Both the position numbers and the translations under genes were made by a program. This document shows, one piece after another, positions 22,331 through 35,100 of a DNA stretch of 64,000 nt. The notes beneath the pieces are model-generated. The model saw only the letters and a list, made by a program, of their open reading frames with translations, had not been told where the DNA came from and did not search any database. Within the stretch, counting starts at the first letter, position 1. Every line of letters begins with the position of its first letter. Source of the stretch: Omphiscola glabra (taxonomy: Eukaryota > Mollusca > Gastropoda > Lymnaeidae); contig OZ024804.1 of the NCBI GenBank assembly GCA_964017045.1, positions 23,297,549-23,361,548 of the forward strand. Reading direction: 5' to 3'.

Positions 22331-22789
22331 TTCTGTATAAAATGCAATATCGAGTAATGGGGGTGGGGCTGAAAATTTGACAAAACATGCATTCAAGTAA
22401 CGCATTTTATAAGAATCCCTATTAGTGCTGCCCCCTTTCCAAGGCTCGCAACCACACATTTTCACGCCACTGAAATATTGTAATGACCCAACCGTATTTA
22501 CATAGTATATTTATTGCATGGGTACAGAAAAAAAAAAAAACAAATTACGCACCAAACGCACATGCGTGAATTCTTTTTTTTAAAGAATCTTATTTAGCGC
22601 AGCTATCGGGAATTCTATTTGGCGAAATGAGTGTCAGTATTTTGCTTCATTAACCTCTTGAAAAGCAGGTAAAACTGAGTTTTAGCGTTGGTGTGGTGGT
22701 GAAAGTTCTTCTTCTATGCTTTCAGGGCCCACGATCAATGCATTGATCATTATGGCTCCTATGGTTCAGAGGGGTTCGCGATGTTTATG
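22331..22789. other. Intergenic DNA between two LINE remnants
   Basis: No gene is recognised. The right end may include the 3' untranslated region of the neighbouring minus-strand LINE. Confidence 0.4.
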
Positions 22790-25700
22790 TGCGTGGTTTT
22801 TTAAGGGGATAATTCACTGGTTGCAAGACAGGAGGCAAGAGCCGCAAATGTGTCAGGTGTAGTCGCCGCAACTGTTGTTTTTGGAAGATTGTTCCATTCC
22901 TTTATTGTCTTTGGAAGGAATGAAGAGCTCCTGTACTGAGTTCTTGTTTTTAAAAGTCGAAACTGTTTGTCGTGACCTCTTCGCTGTCTAGGGTGGGAGA
23001 TTGACGAGTTTCTGTTTGATACTGGAGCAGTGGACCAGCCCATTATTGATCTTGTACAACATGGAGAGCCTAAATAGTCGTCGTCGTTCTTCCAACGGTG
23101 ACCACTCTAATGTTTCCAGCATGCTGCCAACACTAGAGGTGTTTCTGTAGCGGTTCATGACAAAGCGTGCTGCCCGTCGTTGGACTACCTCCAACCTGTC
23201 GATGCTCTTCTGGGTAAATGGGTCCCAGACTGAGGATGCGTACTCTAACAGCGGCCGGACAAAGGCTTTATAGGCTTTTTCTTTCACGCTTAAGTTGCCA
23301 ATCTTCAGATTTCGTCTTAGGAACCCCAGGGTCTTGTTTGCCCGATTGCACACATTGCTAATGTGCTCGTCCCAGCGGACTTCTCTTTGGACGGTAACAC
23401 CTAGGTACTTTACGGAGGAAACTGGCTCTAGAATATGGCCATGCAATTCGTAAGGGTGGTGTAGAGGAGATCTGCTTCTGGAGACTGACAGTGTCTTGCA
23501 CTTGACGGGATGAAATTCCATGTCCCAGCTCATCTCCCACTCGGCTAACCGATTGAGGTCCTGTTGCAGCTGGTCCTGGTCAGAACTGTTGGTGATCGTT
23601 CTATAAACCGCCGTGTCATCTGCAAACAGTCTTGCTTGGGAGGTCAGCTTCTCTGGCAGGTCATTGATATATGCTAGGAACAAACAGTGGCCTAGCATAG
23701 AGCCCTGGGGGACCCCTGACTTAACACGAACAAAGGAGGAGGTTGTGCCGTCTAACACTACAGCCTGGCATTGGTCGCCGAGGAAGCTAGAGATCCATGT
23801 TTTGGTATTGCCTTCGATCCCATATCTCTGCAGTTTGTGTAATAGCAAGCTATGATTGACACGGTCAAATGCCTTTGAAAAGTCCAGTACAAGCACATCA
23901 GTTTGCTTGCTGTTCTCCAAATTGGTCGTCAAATCTTCAGCAAATTCAAGGAGTTGGATCTCACATGATCTATTGAATCGGAAGCCATGCTGACAGTCAT
24001 TCAGTATATTGTGGTTTTCAAGATGATTCCTGACCGCGCTTACTATTATGTGCTCCAATAGTTTGCATACTACGCTGGTGAGAGATACCGGGCGGTAGTT
24101 GGCTGGGTCGTATTGCTCCCCTATTTGTAGATTGGAGTAACATGCGCTGTTCTCCAGTCGGTTGGAACGTTGCCTGTGAGTAGCGACGATTGGAAGAGAA
24201 TTGTCATTGAGGGAGCGATTTCATTTGCCAATTCTTTTAGCACTCGTGGCTTAATGTTGTCGGGACCACATGCCTTGTATGGGTTAATGGATTTAAGGAG
24301 TGCCAGAACACCCTGCTCTGAAATGTGGATATCTTCCATGATGGGGTAGGCTGTGTTCATCATGTTGGTCTTTAGAAGGAACTCATCCTCTGAGTACTCT
24401 CTACCGTCACCAAAGACCGACTGGAACTGTTGATTTAGAATGTCCGCCTGTGCTTTTGGTTCAGACGTCAAATGGCCGTCCCAAGGGTGAAAACCCATTG
24501 TTTGATGACTTTTGGTGCTTGATGTAGCTCCAGAATCGCTTGTTCTTGACACCCTTGGCCGGAATATTATCCTCTGATAAGATGTCGTTCAAGTAGTTCC
24601 AGTAGGATCTGCACAGTAAGCGTTGGGTGTTTCTTGGGAGCCTCAGTACTTCGGCTTTCAGTTCGACCGAGCCATTCTTCTTTATTCGCTTGTACTGGCG
24701 GTCTCTCCTGTGTATGAGCCTACGGATTTCAGCTGTGACCCATGGCTGATTTACCATTGGTTTGGTGGTCTTGTGTGGTATGTATTTCTTCACTGCATCA
24801 GTTAGTGTTGTCTTGACCTTCATCCACAATCTTCCGTTGTCGCTTTACCCTGAATATCATGCATGCTAGAGCTCAGCTCTGTGTCCCTTCTCAGGCTATC
24901 TCAGTCTGCCTTGGCATAAATGGGGATTTCTCGCACAGCCTGCTTCTTTTTTAGTGCGCGGACCTAAAATTCGCAATATGGTATGCAGTGGTCTGATATT
25001 CCAGGGATGACCTCAACTCTTGGGATGAGATGTGGACTGCTGGTGAGGAGTAGGTCGAGAGTGTTTTCCCCTCTGGTGGATTCTTTAACCAACTGTTCCA
25101 GACCATGGTTGTTAATTATCTCCATAAAGTCAGAGTGTAGGACCGGGTATGGACACTTGGGCTTCAAGGCAGGAATCTGCCAGTTCCAACCAGGAAAGTT
25201 AAAATCTCCCCATATAAGGAGAAAGGCGTTCTTTGACTGAATTGCTCTCTGTAGTGACACCTCAAACCTCCTCAAGCTTGGTTCATCTGCTGTGTTGGGT
25301 CTGTAATAGGCACAAACATAAAGTGTGCATCTAACCTTCAGCTTCACCTTCACCCACAGGAGTTCGCAGTCATCAACATCTAGTTCTGGAACAGCGTGAC
25401 AGTCTAGGCTGTCATGGACAGCAATAAGTGCTCCTCCTCCCCTGTCTCGTCTATCACGCCGGAATAGTTTGAAATTATCAGGCACAACCTCGGCGTTGTC
25501 GATGGAGGGATTCAGCCATGTTTCTGTGCCCAAGATGATGTCAGGTTTTAAGCTGTTAATCAAGTTGGCTATCTCAACTCTCTTTCCGCTTGCAGACTGA
25601 AAGTTCACATTTAATATGCGCAATGGTCTTTGTTTCCATTCGTCTTGCTGACTGCAGCGCATAGGAGTAGAGCAGTGTGGGGGCTGAACGCTTTGAAGGT

Positions 25701-26130
25701 CCGTTGGTGTGGAGCATGAGGGATTGAGGGAGAAATCTGGGAAGGTAGATTCTGTCATTGCACTATGGAGGTCAAACACAGTCTGGATATTCGGACTTCT
25801 GCAGACAGCACAGTACCACGGCATGCCAGAATTTTGACCCTGCTGATTGTAATAGAATGTGTCGATGCTTTTGTCATTGACCATGGAACCATAGCCCAAA
25901 TTGTTCACATGCAACGCCTCTGTCTTCCCACTGCACTGCAAAGGTCACAGGGACCGCAGGTCCTAAATGACTGGGAACTTGAGCAGTTATGTGACAGAGG
26001 ATAGCCAGCACTCCTAGCGAAGTTGGGACCAGGGTTGGGTTCAGGAGAGTGGGAGTTGTCTAGTAGGATGCAGGCCAGATATAATATCACAAGTTTTTGG
26101 CGCCCTATGGGCCTCTGAGCAGAGCAGGTT
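22790..26130 (-). mobile_element. CR1/jockey-like LINE, nearly full length, frameshifted
   Basis: Minus strand, 5' end near 26100. The N-terminus has a hydrophobic start and NPGP (26025-26036). A PHD-like zinc finger follows, split by a frameshift: RGVACEQFGLWFHG, then MPWYCAVC. The AP-endonuclease (about 25640-24970) contains LRILNVNFQS, ILGTETWL, a DRGGGALIAVHDSL block, WGDFNFPGWNW and GISDH. The reverse transcriptase (24550-22990) contains YDPANYRPVSLTSVVCKLLE, VLVLDFSKAFDRVNH, SGVPQGSMLG and FADD at 23615-23626. The end carries KTIKEWNNLP and closes at 22801. Frameshifts fall near 25930, 24500, 24115 and 23000, and a degenerate stretch covers 24830-24960, so it cannot make a full protein. 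The 5' end abuts the 16-bp satellite. Confidence 0.9.
26025..26036 (-). other. 2A-like NPGP motif at LINE N-terminus
   Basis: The minus-strand N-terminal peptide contains HSPEPNPGPN. The E-x-N-P-G-P core of 2A ribosome-skipping peptides is present, but the usual D-[V/I] before the Glu is S-P. 2A sequences are known at the N-termini of some mollusc and sea urchin CR1-type LINEs. This is probably a decayed example. Confidence 0.5.
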
Positions 26131-26164
26131 CGAGCTGATCAATGCAAAACGTCAACAAACACGT

Positions 26165-29100
26165 AGTGACCAGCCCCCGCTGTAACCAGCCACCGCTGTG
26201 ACCAGCCCCGCTGTGACCAGCCCCCGCTGTGACCAGCCCCGCTGTGACCAGCCCCCGCTGTGACCAGCCCCCGCTGTGAACAGCCCCTCCTGTGACCAGC
26301 CCCCGCTGTGACCAGCCCCCGCTGTGACCAGCCCCCGCTGTGACCAGCCCCCGCTGTGATCAGCCCCCGCTGTGACCAGCCCCCATTGTGACCAGCCCCC
26401 GTTGTGACCAGCCCCCGCTGTGACCAGCACCCGCTGTGACCAGCCCCCGCTGTGACCAGCCCAAGTTGTGACCAGCCCCCGCTGTGACCAGCCCCCGATG
26501 TGACCAGCCCCCGCTGTGACCAGCCCCCGCTGTGACCAGCCCCCGCTGTGACCAGCCCCCGCTTTGACCAGCTCCCGCTGTGACCAGCCCCCGCTGTGAC
26601 CAGCCCCCGCTGTGACCAGCCCCAGCTATGACCAGCCCCCACTGTGACCAGCCCCCGCTGTGACCAGCCCCCGCTGTGACCAGCCCCCGCTGTGACCAGC
26701 CCCAGCTGTGACCAGCCCCCGCTTTGACTAGCCCCGGTTGTGACCAGCCCCGCAGTGACCAGTCCCCGCTGTGACCAGCCCCCGCTGTGACCAGCCCCCG
26801 CTGTGACCAGCCCCCGCTTTGACCAGCCCCCGTTGTGACCAGCCCCGCAGTGACCAGCCCCGCAGTGACCAGCCCCCGCTGTGACCAGCCCCCGCTGTAA
26901 CCAGCCCCCGCTGTGACCAGCCCCCGCTTTGAGTAGCCCCCGTTGTGACCAGCCCCCGCTTTGACCAGCCCCCGTTGTGACCAGCCCCCGCTGTGACCAG
27001 CACCCGCTGTGACCAGCCCCCGATGTGACCAGCCCCCGATGTGACCAGCCCCCGCTGTGACCAGCCCCCGCTGTGACCAGCCCCCGCTTTGACCAGCCCC
27101 CGCTGTGACCAGCCCCCGCTGTGACCAGCCCCCGCTGTGACCAGCCCCCGCTGTGACCAGCCCCCGCTGTGACCAGCCCCCGCTGTGACCAGCCCCCGCT
27201 GTGACCAGCCCCCGCTGTGACCAGCCCCAGCTGTGACCAGCCCCAGCTGTGACCAGCCCCCGCTTTGACTAGCCCCCGTTGTGACCAGCCCCGCAGTGAC
27301 CAGTCCCCGTTGTGACCAGCCCCCCGCTGTGACCAGCCCCCGCTGTGACCAGCCCCCGCTGTGACCAGCCCCCGCTGTGACCAGCCCCCGTTTTGACCAG
27401 CCCCCGCTGTGACCAGCCCCCGCTGTGACCAGCCCCCGCTGTGACCAGCCCCTGCTGTGACCAGCACCCGCTGTGACCAGCCCCCGCTGTGACCAGCCCC
27501 CGTTGTGACAAGCCCCTGCTGTGACCAGCCCCCGCTGTGACCAGCTCCCGCTGTGACCAGCCCCTGCTGTGACCAGCCCCGCTGTGACCAGCCCCCGCTG
27601 TGACCAGCCCCTGCTGTGACCAGCCCCCTTTGTGACCAGCCCATGCTATGACCAGCCCCCGCTTTTACCAGCCCCCGCTGTGACCAGCCCCCGCTGTGAC
27701 CAGCACCTGCTGTGACCAGCCCCCGCTGTGACCAGCACCCGCTGTGACCAGCACCCGCTGTGACCAGCACCCGCTGTGACCAGCACCCGCTGTGACCAGC
27801 ACCCGCTGTGACCAGCCCCCGTTGTGACCAGCCCCCGCTTTGACCAGCCCCCGCTGTGACTAGCCCCCGCTGTGACCAGCCCCAGCTATGACCAGCCCCC
27901 GCTGTGACCAGCCCCCGCTGTGACCAGCCCCCGCTGTGACCAGCCCCCGCTGTGACCAGCACCTGCTGTGACCAGCCCAAGTTGTGACAAGCCCCCGCTG
28001 TGACCAGCCCCCGATGTGACCAGCCCCCGCTGTGACCAGCCCCCGCTGTGACCAGCCCCCGCTGTGACCAGCCCCCGCTTTGACCAGCTCCCGCTGTGAC
28101 CAGCCCCCGCTGTGACTAGCCCCCGCTGTGACCAGCCCCAGCTATGACCAGCCCCCGCTGTGACCAGCCCCCGCTGTGACCAGCCCCCGCTGTGACCAGC
28201 CCCCGCTGTGACCAGCCCCAGCTGTGACCAGCCCCCGCTTTGACTAGCCCCCGTTGTGACCAGCCCCGCAGTGACCAGTCCCCGCTGTGACCAGCCCCCG
28301 CTGTGACCAGCCCCCGCTGTGACCAGCCCCCGCTTTGACCAGCCCCCGTTGTGACCAGCCCCGCAGTGACCAGCCCCCGCTGTGACCAGCCCCCGCTGTA
28401 ACCAGCCCCCGCTGTGACCAGCCCCCGCTTTGACTAGCCCCCGTTGTGACCAGCCCCCGCTTTGACCAGCCCCCGTTGTGACCAGCCCCCGCTGTGACCA
28501 GCACCCGCTGTGACCAGCCCCCGCTGTGACCAGCCCAAGTTGTGACCAGCCCCCGCTGTGACCAGCCCCCGATGTGACCAGCCCCCGCTGTGACCAGCCC
28601 CCGCTGTGACCAGCCCCCGCTTTGACCAGCCCCCGCTGTGACCAGCCCCCGCTGTGACCAGCCCCCGCTGTGACCAGCCCCCGCTGTGACCAGCCCCCGC
28701 TGTGACCAGCCCCCGCTGTGACCAGCCCCCGCTGTGACCAGCCCCCGCTGTGACCAGCCCCAGCTGTGACCAGCCCCAGCTGTGACCAGCCCCCGCTTTG
28801 ACTAGCCCCCGTTGTGACCAGCCCCGCAGTGACCAGTCCCCGTTGTGACCAGCCCCCCGCTGTGACCAGCCCCCGCTGTGACCAGCCCCCGCTGTGACCA
28901 GCCCCCGTTTTGACCAGCCCCCGCTGTGACCAGCCCCCGCTGTGAACAGCCCCCGCTGTGACCAGCCCCTGCTGTGACCAGCACCCGCTGTGACCAGCCC
29001 CCGCTGTGACCAGCCCCCGTTGTGACCAGCCCCTGCTGTGACCAGCCCCCGCTGTGACCAGCTCCAGCTGTGACCAGCCCCTGCTGTGACCAGCCCCGCT

Positions 29101-32100
29101 GTGACCAGCCCCCGCTGTGACCAGCCCCTGCTGTGACCAGCCCCCTTTGTGACCAGCCCCTGCTATGACCAGCCCCCGCTTTTACCAGCCCCCGCTGTGA
29201 CCAGCCCCTGCTGTGACCAGCACCTGCTGTGACCAGCCCCCGCTGTGACCAGCACCCGCTGTGACCAGCACCCGCTGTGACCAGCACCCGCTGTGACCAG
29301 CACCCGCTTTGACCAGCACCTGCTGTGACCAGCCCCCGTTGTGACCAGCCCCCGCTTTGACCAGCACCCGCTGTGACCAGCCCCCGTTGTGACCAGCACC
29401 CGTTGTGACCAGCACCCGTTGTGACTAGCACCCACTGTGACCAGCCCCCGCTGTGACCAGCTCCCGTTGTGACCAGCCCCAGATGTGACCAGCCCCCGTT
29501 GTGTCCAGCACCCGCTGTGACCAGCCCCCGCTGTGACCAGCCCCCGCTGTGACCAGCCCCCGCTGTGTCCAGCCCCCGCTGTGACCAGCACCCGTTGTGA
29601 CCAGTCCTCGCTGTGACCAGCCCCCGCTGTGACCAGCCCCCGCTGTGACCAGCCCCCGTTGTGACCAGCCTCCGTTGTGACCAGCCCCCGTTGTGACCAG
29701 CACCCGTTGTGACAAGCCCCCGCTGTGACCAGCCCCCGCTGTGACCAGCCCCCGTTGTGACCAGCCTCCGTTGTGACCAGCCCCCGTTGTGACCAGCACC
29801 CGTGACCAGCCCCGCTGTGACCAGCCCCCGCTGTGACCAGCCCCCGCTGTGACCAGCCCTCGTTGTAACCATCCCCCGTTGTGACCAGAACCCGTTGTAA
29901 CCAGCCCCCGTTGTGACCAGCCCCAGCTGTGACCAGCCCCCGTTGTGACCAGCCCCCGCTGTGTCCAGCCCCCGCTGTGACCAGCCCCCGCTGTGACCAG
30001 CCCCCGTTTTGACAAGCACCCGTTGTGACAAGCACCCGTTGTAACCAGCACCCACTGTGACCAGCCCCGGCTGTGACCAGCTCCCGTTTTGACCAGCCCG
30101 AGGTGACCAGCCCCCGTTGTGTCCAGCACCCGTTGTGACCAGCCCCCGCTGTGACCAGCCCCCGCTGTGACCAGCCCCCGCTGTGTCCAGCCCCCGCTGT
30201 GACCAGCCCCCGCTGTGACCAGCACCCGTTGTGACCAGCCCCCGCTGTGACCAGCCCCCGCTGTGACCAGCCTCAGTTGTGACAGGCCCCCGTTGTGACC
30301 AGCCTCAGTTGTGACCAGCCCCCGTTGTGACCAGCACCCGTTGTGACCAGTCCCCGCTGTGACCAGCCCCCGCTGTGACCAGCCCCCGTTGTGACCAGCC
30401 CCCGTTGTGACCAGCCCCCGTTGTGACCAGCACCCGTGACCAGCCCCCGCTGTGACCAGCCCCCGCTGTGACCAGCCCCCGCTGTGACCAGCCCTCGTTG
30501 TGACCAGCCCCCGTTGTTACCAGAACCCGTTGTAACCAGCCCCCGTTGTGACCAGCCCCCGCTGTGACCAGCCCCCGTTGTGACCAGCCCCCGCTGTGAC
30601 CAGCCCCCGCTGTGACCAGCCCCCGCTGTGACCAGCCCCCGCTGTGACCAGCCCCTGCTGTGACCAGCCCCCACTGTGACAAGCACCAGCTGTGACCAGC
30701 ACCCGTGACCAGCCCCCGCTGTGACCAGCCCCCGCTGTGACCAGCCCCCGCTGTGACCAGCCCTCGTTGTGACCAGCCCCCGTTGTGACCAGAACCCGTT
30801 GTAACCAGCCCCCGTTGTGACCAGCCCCCGCTGTGACCAGCCCCCGTTGTGACCAGCCCCCGCTGTGACCAGCCCCCGCTGTGACCAGCCCCCGCTGTGA
30901 CCAGCCCCTGCTGTGACCAGCCCCCGCTGTGACAAGCACCAGCTGTGACCAGCACCCACTGTGACCAGCCCAGATGTGACCAGCCCCCGCTGTGACCAGC
31001 ACCCGTTTTGACAAGCCCCCACATTGACCAGCCCCCGTTGTGACCAGCACCCGCTGTGACCAGCACCCGCTGTGACCAGCCCCCGCTGTGACTAGCCCAA
31101 GTTGTGACCAGCCCCCGCTGTGACCAGCCCCCGATGTGACCAGTCCCCGCTGTGACCAGCCCCCGCTGTGACCAGCCCCCGCTTTGACCAGCCCCCGCTG
31201 TGACCAGCCCCCGCTGTGACCAGCCCCCGCTGTGACCAGCCCCCGCTGTGACCAGCCCCCGCTGTGACCAGCCCCCGCTGTGACCAGCCCCCGCTGTGAC
31301 CAGCCCCAGCTGTGACCAGCCCCAGCTGTGACCAGCCCCAGCTGACCAGCCCCCGCTTTGACTAGCCCCCGTTGTGACCAGCCCCGCAGTGACCAGTCCC
31401 CGTTGTGACCAGCCCCCCGCTGTGACCAGCCCCCGCTGTGACCAGCCCCCGCTGTGACCAGCCCCCGTTTTGACCAGCCCCCGCTGTGACCAGCCCCCGC
31501 TGTGAACAGCCCCCGCTGTGACCAGCCCCTGCTGTGACCAGCACCCGCTGTGACCAGCCCCCGCTGTGACCAGCCCCCGCTGTGACCAGCCCCCGCTGTG
31601 ACCAGCCCCCGTTGTGACCAGCCCCTGCTGTGACCAGCCCCCGCTGTGACCAGCTCCCGCTGTGACCAGCCCCTGCAGTGACCAGCCCCGCTGTGACCAG
31701 CCCCCGCTGTGACCAGCCCCTGCTGTGACCAGCCCCCTTTGTGACCAGCCCCTGCTATGACCAGCCCCCGCTTTTACCAGCCCCCGCTGTGACCAGCCCC
31801 CGCTGTGACCAGCACCTGCTGTGACCAGCCCCCGCTGTGACCAGCACCCGCTGTGACCAGCACCCGCTGTGACCAGCACCCGCTGTGACCAGCACCCGCT
31901 GTGACCAGCACCCGCTGTGACCAGCACCCGCTGTGACCAGCCCCCGTTGTGACCAGCCCCCGCTTTGACCAGCACCCGCTGTGACCAGCCCCCGCTGTGA
32001 CCAGCCCCCGTTGTGACCAGCACCCGTTGTGACCAGCACCCGTTGTGACCAGCACCCACTGTGACCAGCCCCCGCTGTGACCAGCTCCCGTTGTGACCAG

Positions 32101-35100
32101 CCCCAGATGTGACCAGCCCCCGTTGTGTCCAGCACCCGTTGTGACCAGCCCCCGCTGTGATCAGCCCCCGCTGTGACCAGCCCCCATTGTGACCAGCCCC
32201 CGTTGTGACCAGCCCCCGCTGTGACCAGCACCCGCTGTGACCAGCCCCCGCTGTGACCAGCCCAAGTTGTGACCAGCCCCCGCTGTAACCAGCCCCCGCT
32301 GTGACCAGCCCCCGCTTTGACTAGCCCCCGTTGTGACCAGCCCCCGCTTTGACCAGCCCCCGTTGTGACCAGCACCCGCTGTGACCAGCCCCCGCTGTGA
32401 CCAGCCCAAGTTGTGACCAGCCCCCGCTGTGACCAGCCCCCGATGTGACCAGCCCCGGCTGTGACCAGCCCCCGCTGTGACCAGCCCCCGCTTTGACCAG
32501 CCCCCGCTGTGACCAGCCCCCGCTGTGACCAGCCCCCGCTGTGACCAGCCCCCGCTGTGACCAGCCCCCGCTGTGACCAGCCCCCGCTGTGACCAGCCCC
32601 CGCTGTGACCAGCCCCAGCTGTGACCAGCCCCAGCTGTGACCAGCCCCCGCTTTGACTAGCCCCCGTTGTGACCAGCCCCGCAGTGACCAGTCCCCGTTG
32701 TGACCAGCCCCCCGCTGTGACCAGCCCCCGCTGTGACCAGCCCCCGCTGTGACCAGCCCCCGTTTTGACCAGCCCCCGCTGTGACCAGCCCCCGCTGTGA
32801 CCAGCCCCCGCTGTGAACAGCCCCCGCTGTGACCAGCCCCTGCTGTGACCAGCACCCGCTGTGACCAGCCCCCGCTGTGACCAGCCCCCGTTGTGACCAG
32901 CCCCTGCTGTGACCAGCTCCCGCTGTGACCAGCCCCTGCTGTGACCAGCCCCGCTGTGACCAGCCCCCGCTGTGACCAGCCCCTGCTGTGACCAGCCCCC
33001 TTTGTGACCAGCCCCTGCTATGACCAGCCCCCGCTTTTACCAGCCCCCGCTGTGACCAGCCCCCGCTGTGACCAGCACCTGCTGTGACCAGCCCCCGCTG
33101 TGACCAGCACCCGCTGTGACCAGCACCCGCTGTGACCAGCACCCGCTGTGACCAGCACCCGCTGTGACCAGCCCCCGTTGTGACCAGCCCCCGCTTTGAC
33201 CAGCACCCGCTGTGACCAGCCCCCGCTGTGACCAGCCCCCGTTGTGACCAGCACCCGTTGTGACCAGCACCCGTTGTGACCAGCACCCACTGTGACCAGC
33301 CCCCGCTGTGACCAGCTCCCGTTGTGACCAGCCCCAGATGTGACCAGCCCCCGTTGTGTCCAGCACCCGCTGTGACCAGCCCCCGCTGTGACCAGCCCCC
33401 GCTGTGACCAGCCCCCGCTGTGTCCAGCCCCCGCTGTGACCAGCACCCGTTGTGACCAGTCCTCGCTGTGACCAGCCCCCGCTGTGACCAGCCCCCGCTG
33501 TGACCAGCCCCCGTTGTGACCAGCCTCCGTTGTGACCAGCCCCCGTTGTGACCAGCACCCGTTGTGACCAGCCCCCGCTGTGACCAGCCCCCGCTGTGAC
33601 CAGCCCCCGTTGTGACCAGCCTCCGTTGTGACCAGCCCCCGTTGTGACCAGCACCCGTGACCAGCCCCGCTGTGACCAGCCCCCGCTGTGACCAGCCCCC
33701 GCTGTGACCAGCCCTCGTTGTAACCATCCCCCGTTGTGACCAGAACCCGTTGTAACCAGCCCCCGTTGTGACCAGCCCCAGCTGTGACCAGCCCCCGTTG
33801 TGACCAGCCCCCGCTGTGTCCAGCCCCCGCTGTGACCAGCCCCCGCTGTGACCAGCCCCCGTTTTGACAAGCACCCGTTGTGACCAGCACCCGTTGTAAC
33901 CAGCACCCACTGTGACCAGCCCCGGCTGTGACCAGCTCCCGTTTTGACCAGCCCGAGGTGACCAGCCCCCGTTGTGTCCAGCACCCGTTGTGACCAGCCC
34001 CCGCTGTGACCAGCCCCCGCTGTGACCAGCCCCCGCTGTGTCCAGCCCCCGCTGTGACCAGCCCCCGCTGTGACCAGCACCCGTTGTGTCCAGCCCCCGC
34101 TGTGACCAGCCCCCGCTGTGACCAGCACCCGTTGTGACCAGCCCTCGCTGTGACCAGCCCCCGCTGTGACCAGCCTCAGTTGTGACCAGCCCCCGTTGTG
34201 ACCAGCCTCAGTTGTGACCAGCCCCCGTTGTGACCAGCACCTGTTGTGACCAGTCCCCGCTGTGACCAGCCCCCGCTGTGACCAGCCCCCGTTGTGACCA
34301 GCCCCCGTTGTGACCAGCCCCCGTTGTGACCAGCACCCGTGACCAGCCCCCGCTGTGACCAGCCCCCGCTGTGACCAGCCCCCGCTGTGACCAGCCCTCG
34401 TTGTGACCAGCCCCCGTTGTGACCAGAACCCGTTGTAACCAGCCCCCGTTGTGACCAGCCCCCGCTGTGACCAGCCCCCGCTGTGACCAGCCCCCGTTGT
34501 GACCAGCCCCCGCTGTGACCAGCCCCCGCTGTGACCAGCCCCCGCTGTGACCAGCCCTTGCTGTGACCAGCCCCTGCTGTGACCAGCCCCCGCTGTGACA
34601 AGCACCAGCTGTGACCAGCACCCACTGTGACCAGCCCAGATGTGACCAGCCCCCGCTGTGACCAGCACCCGTTTTGACAAGCCCCCACATTGACCAGCCC
34701 CCGTTGTGACCAGCCCCCCGCTGTGACCAGCCCCCGATGTGACCAGCCCCAGCTGTGACCAGCCCCCGCTGTGACCAGCCCCCGTTTTGACCAGCCCCCG
34801 CTGTGACCAGCCCCCGCTGTGAACAGCCCCCGCTGTGACCAGCCCCAGCTGTGACCAGCCCCCGCTGTGACCAGCCCCCGCTGTGAACAGCCCCCGCTGT
34901 GACCAGCCCCTGCTGTGACCAGCACCCGCTGTGACCAGCCCCCGCTGTGACCAGCCCCCGTTGTGACCAGCCCCTGCTATGACCAGCCCCCGCTGTGACA
35001 CGCTCCCGCTGTGACCAGCCCCCGCTGTGACCAGCCCCGCTGTGACCAGCCCCCGCTGTAACCAGCCCCTGCTGTGACCAGCCCCCTTTGTGACCAGCCC

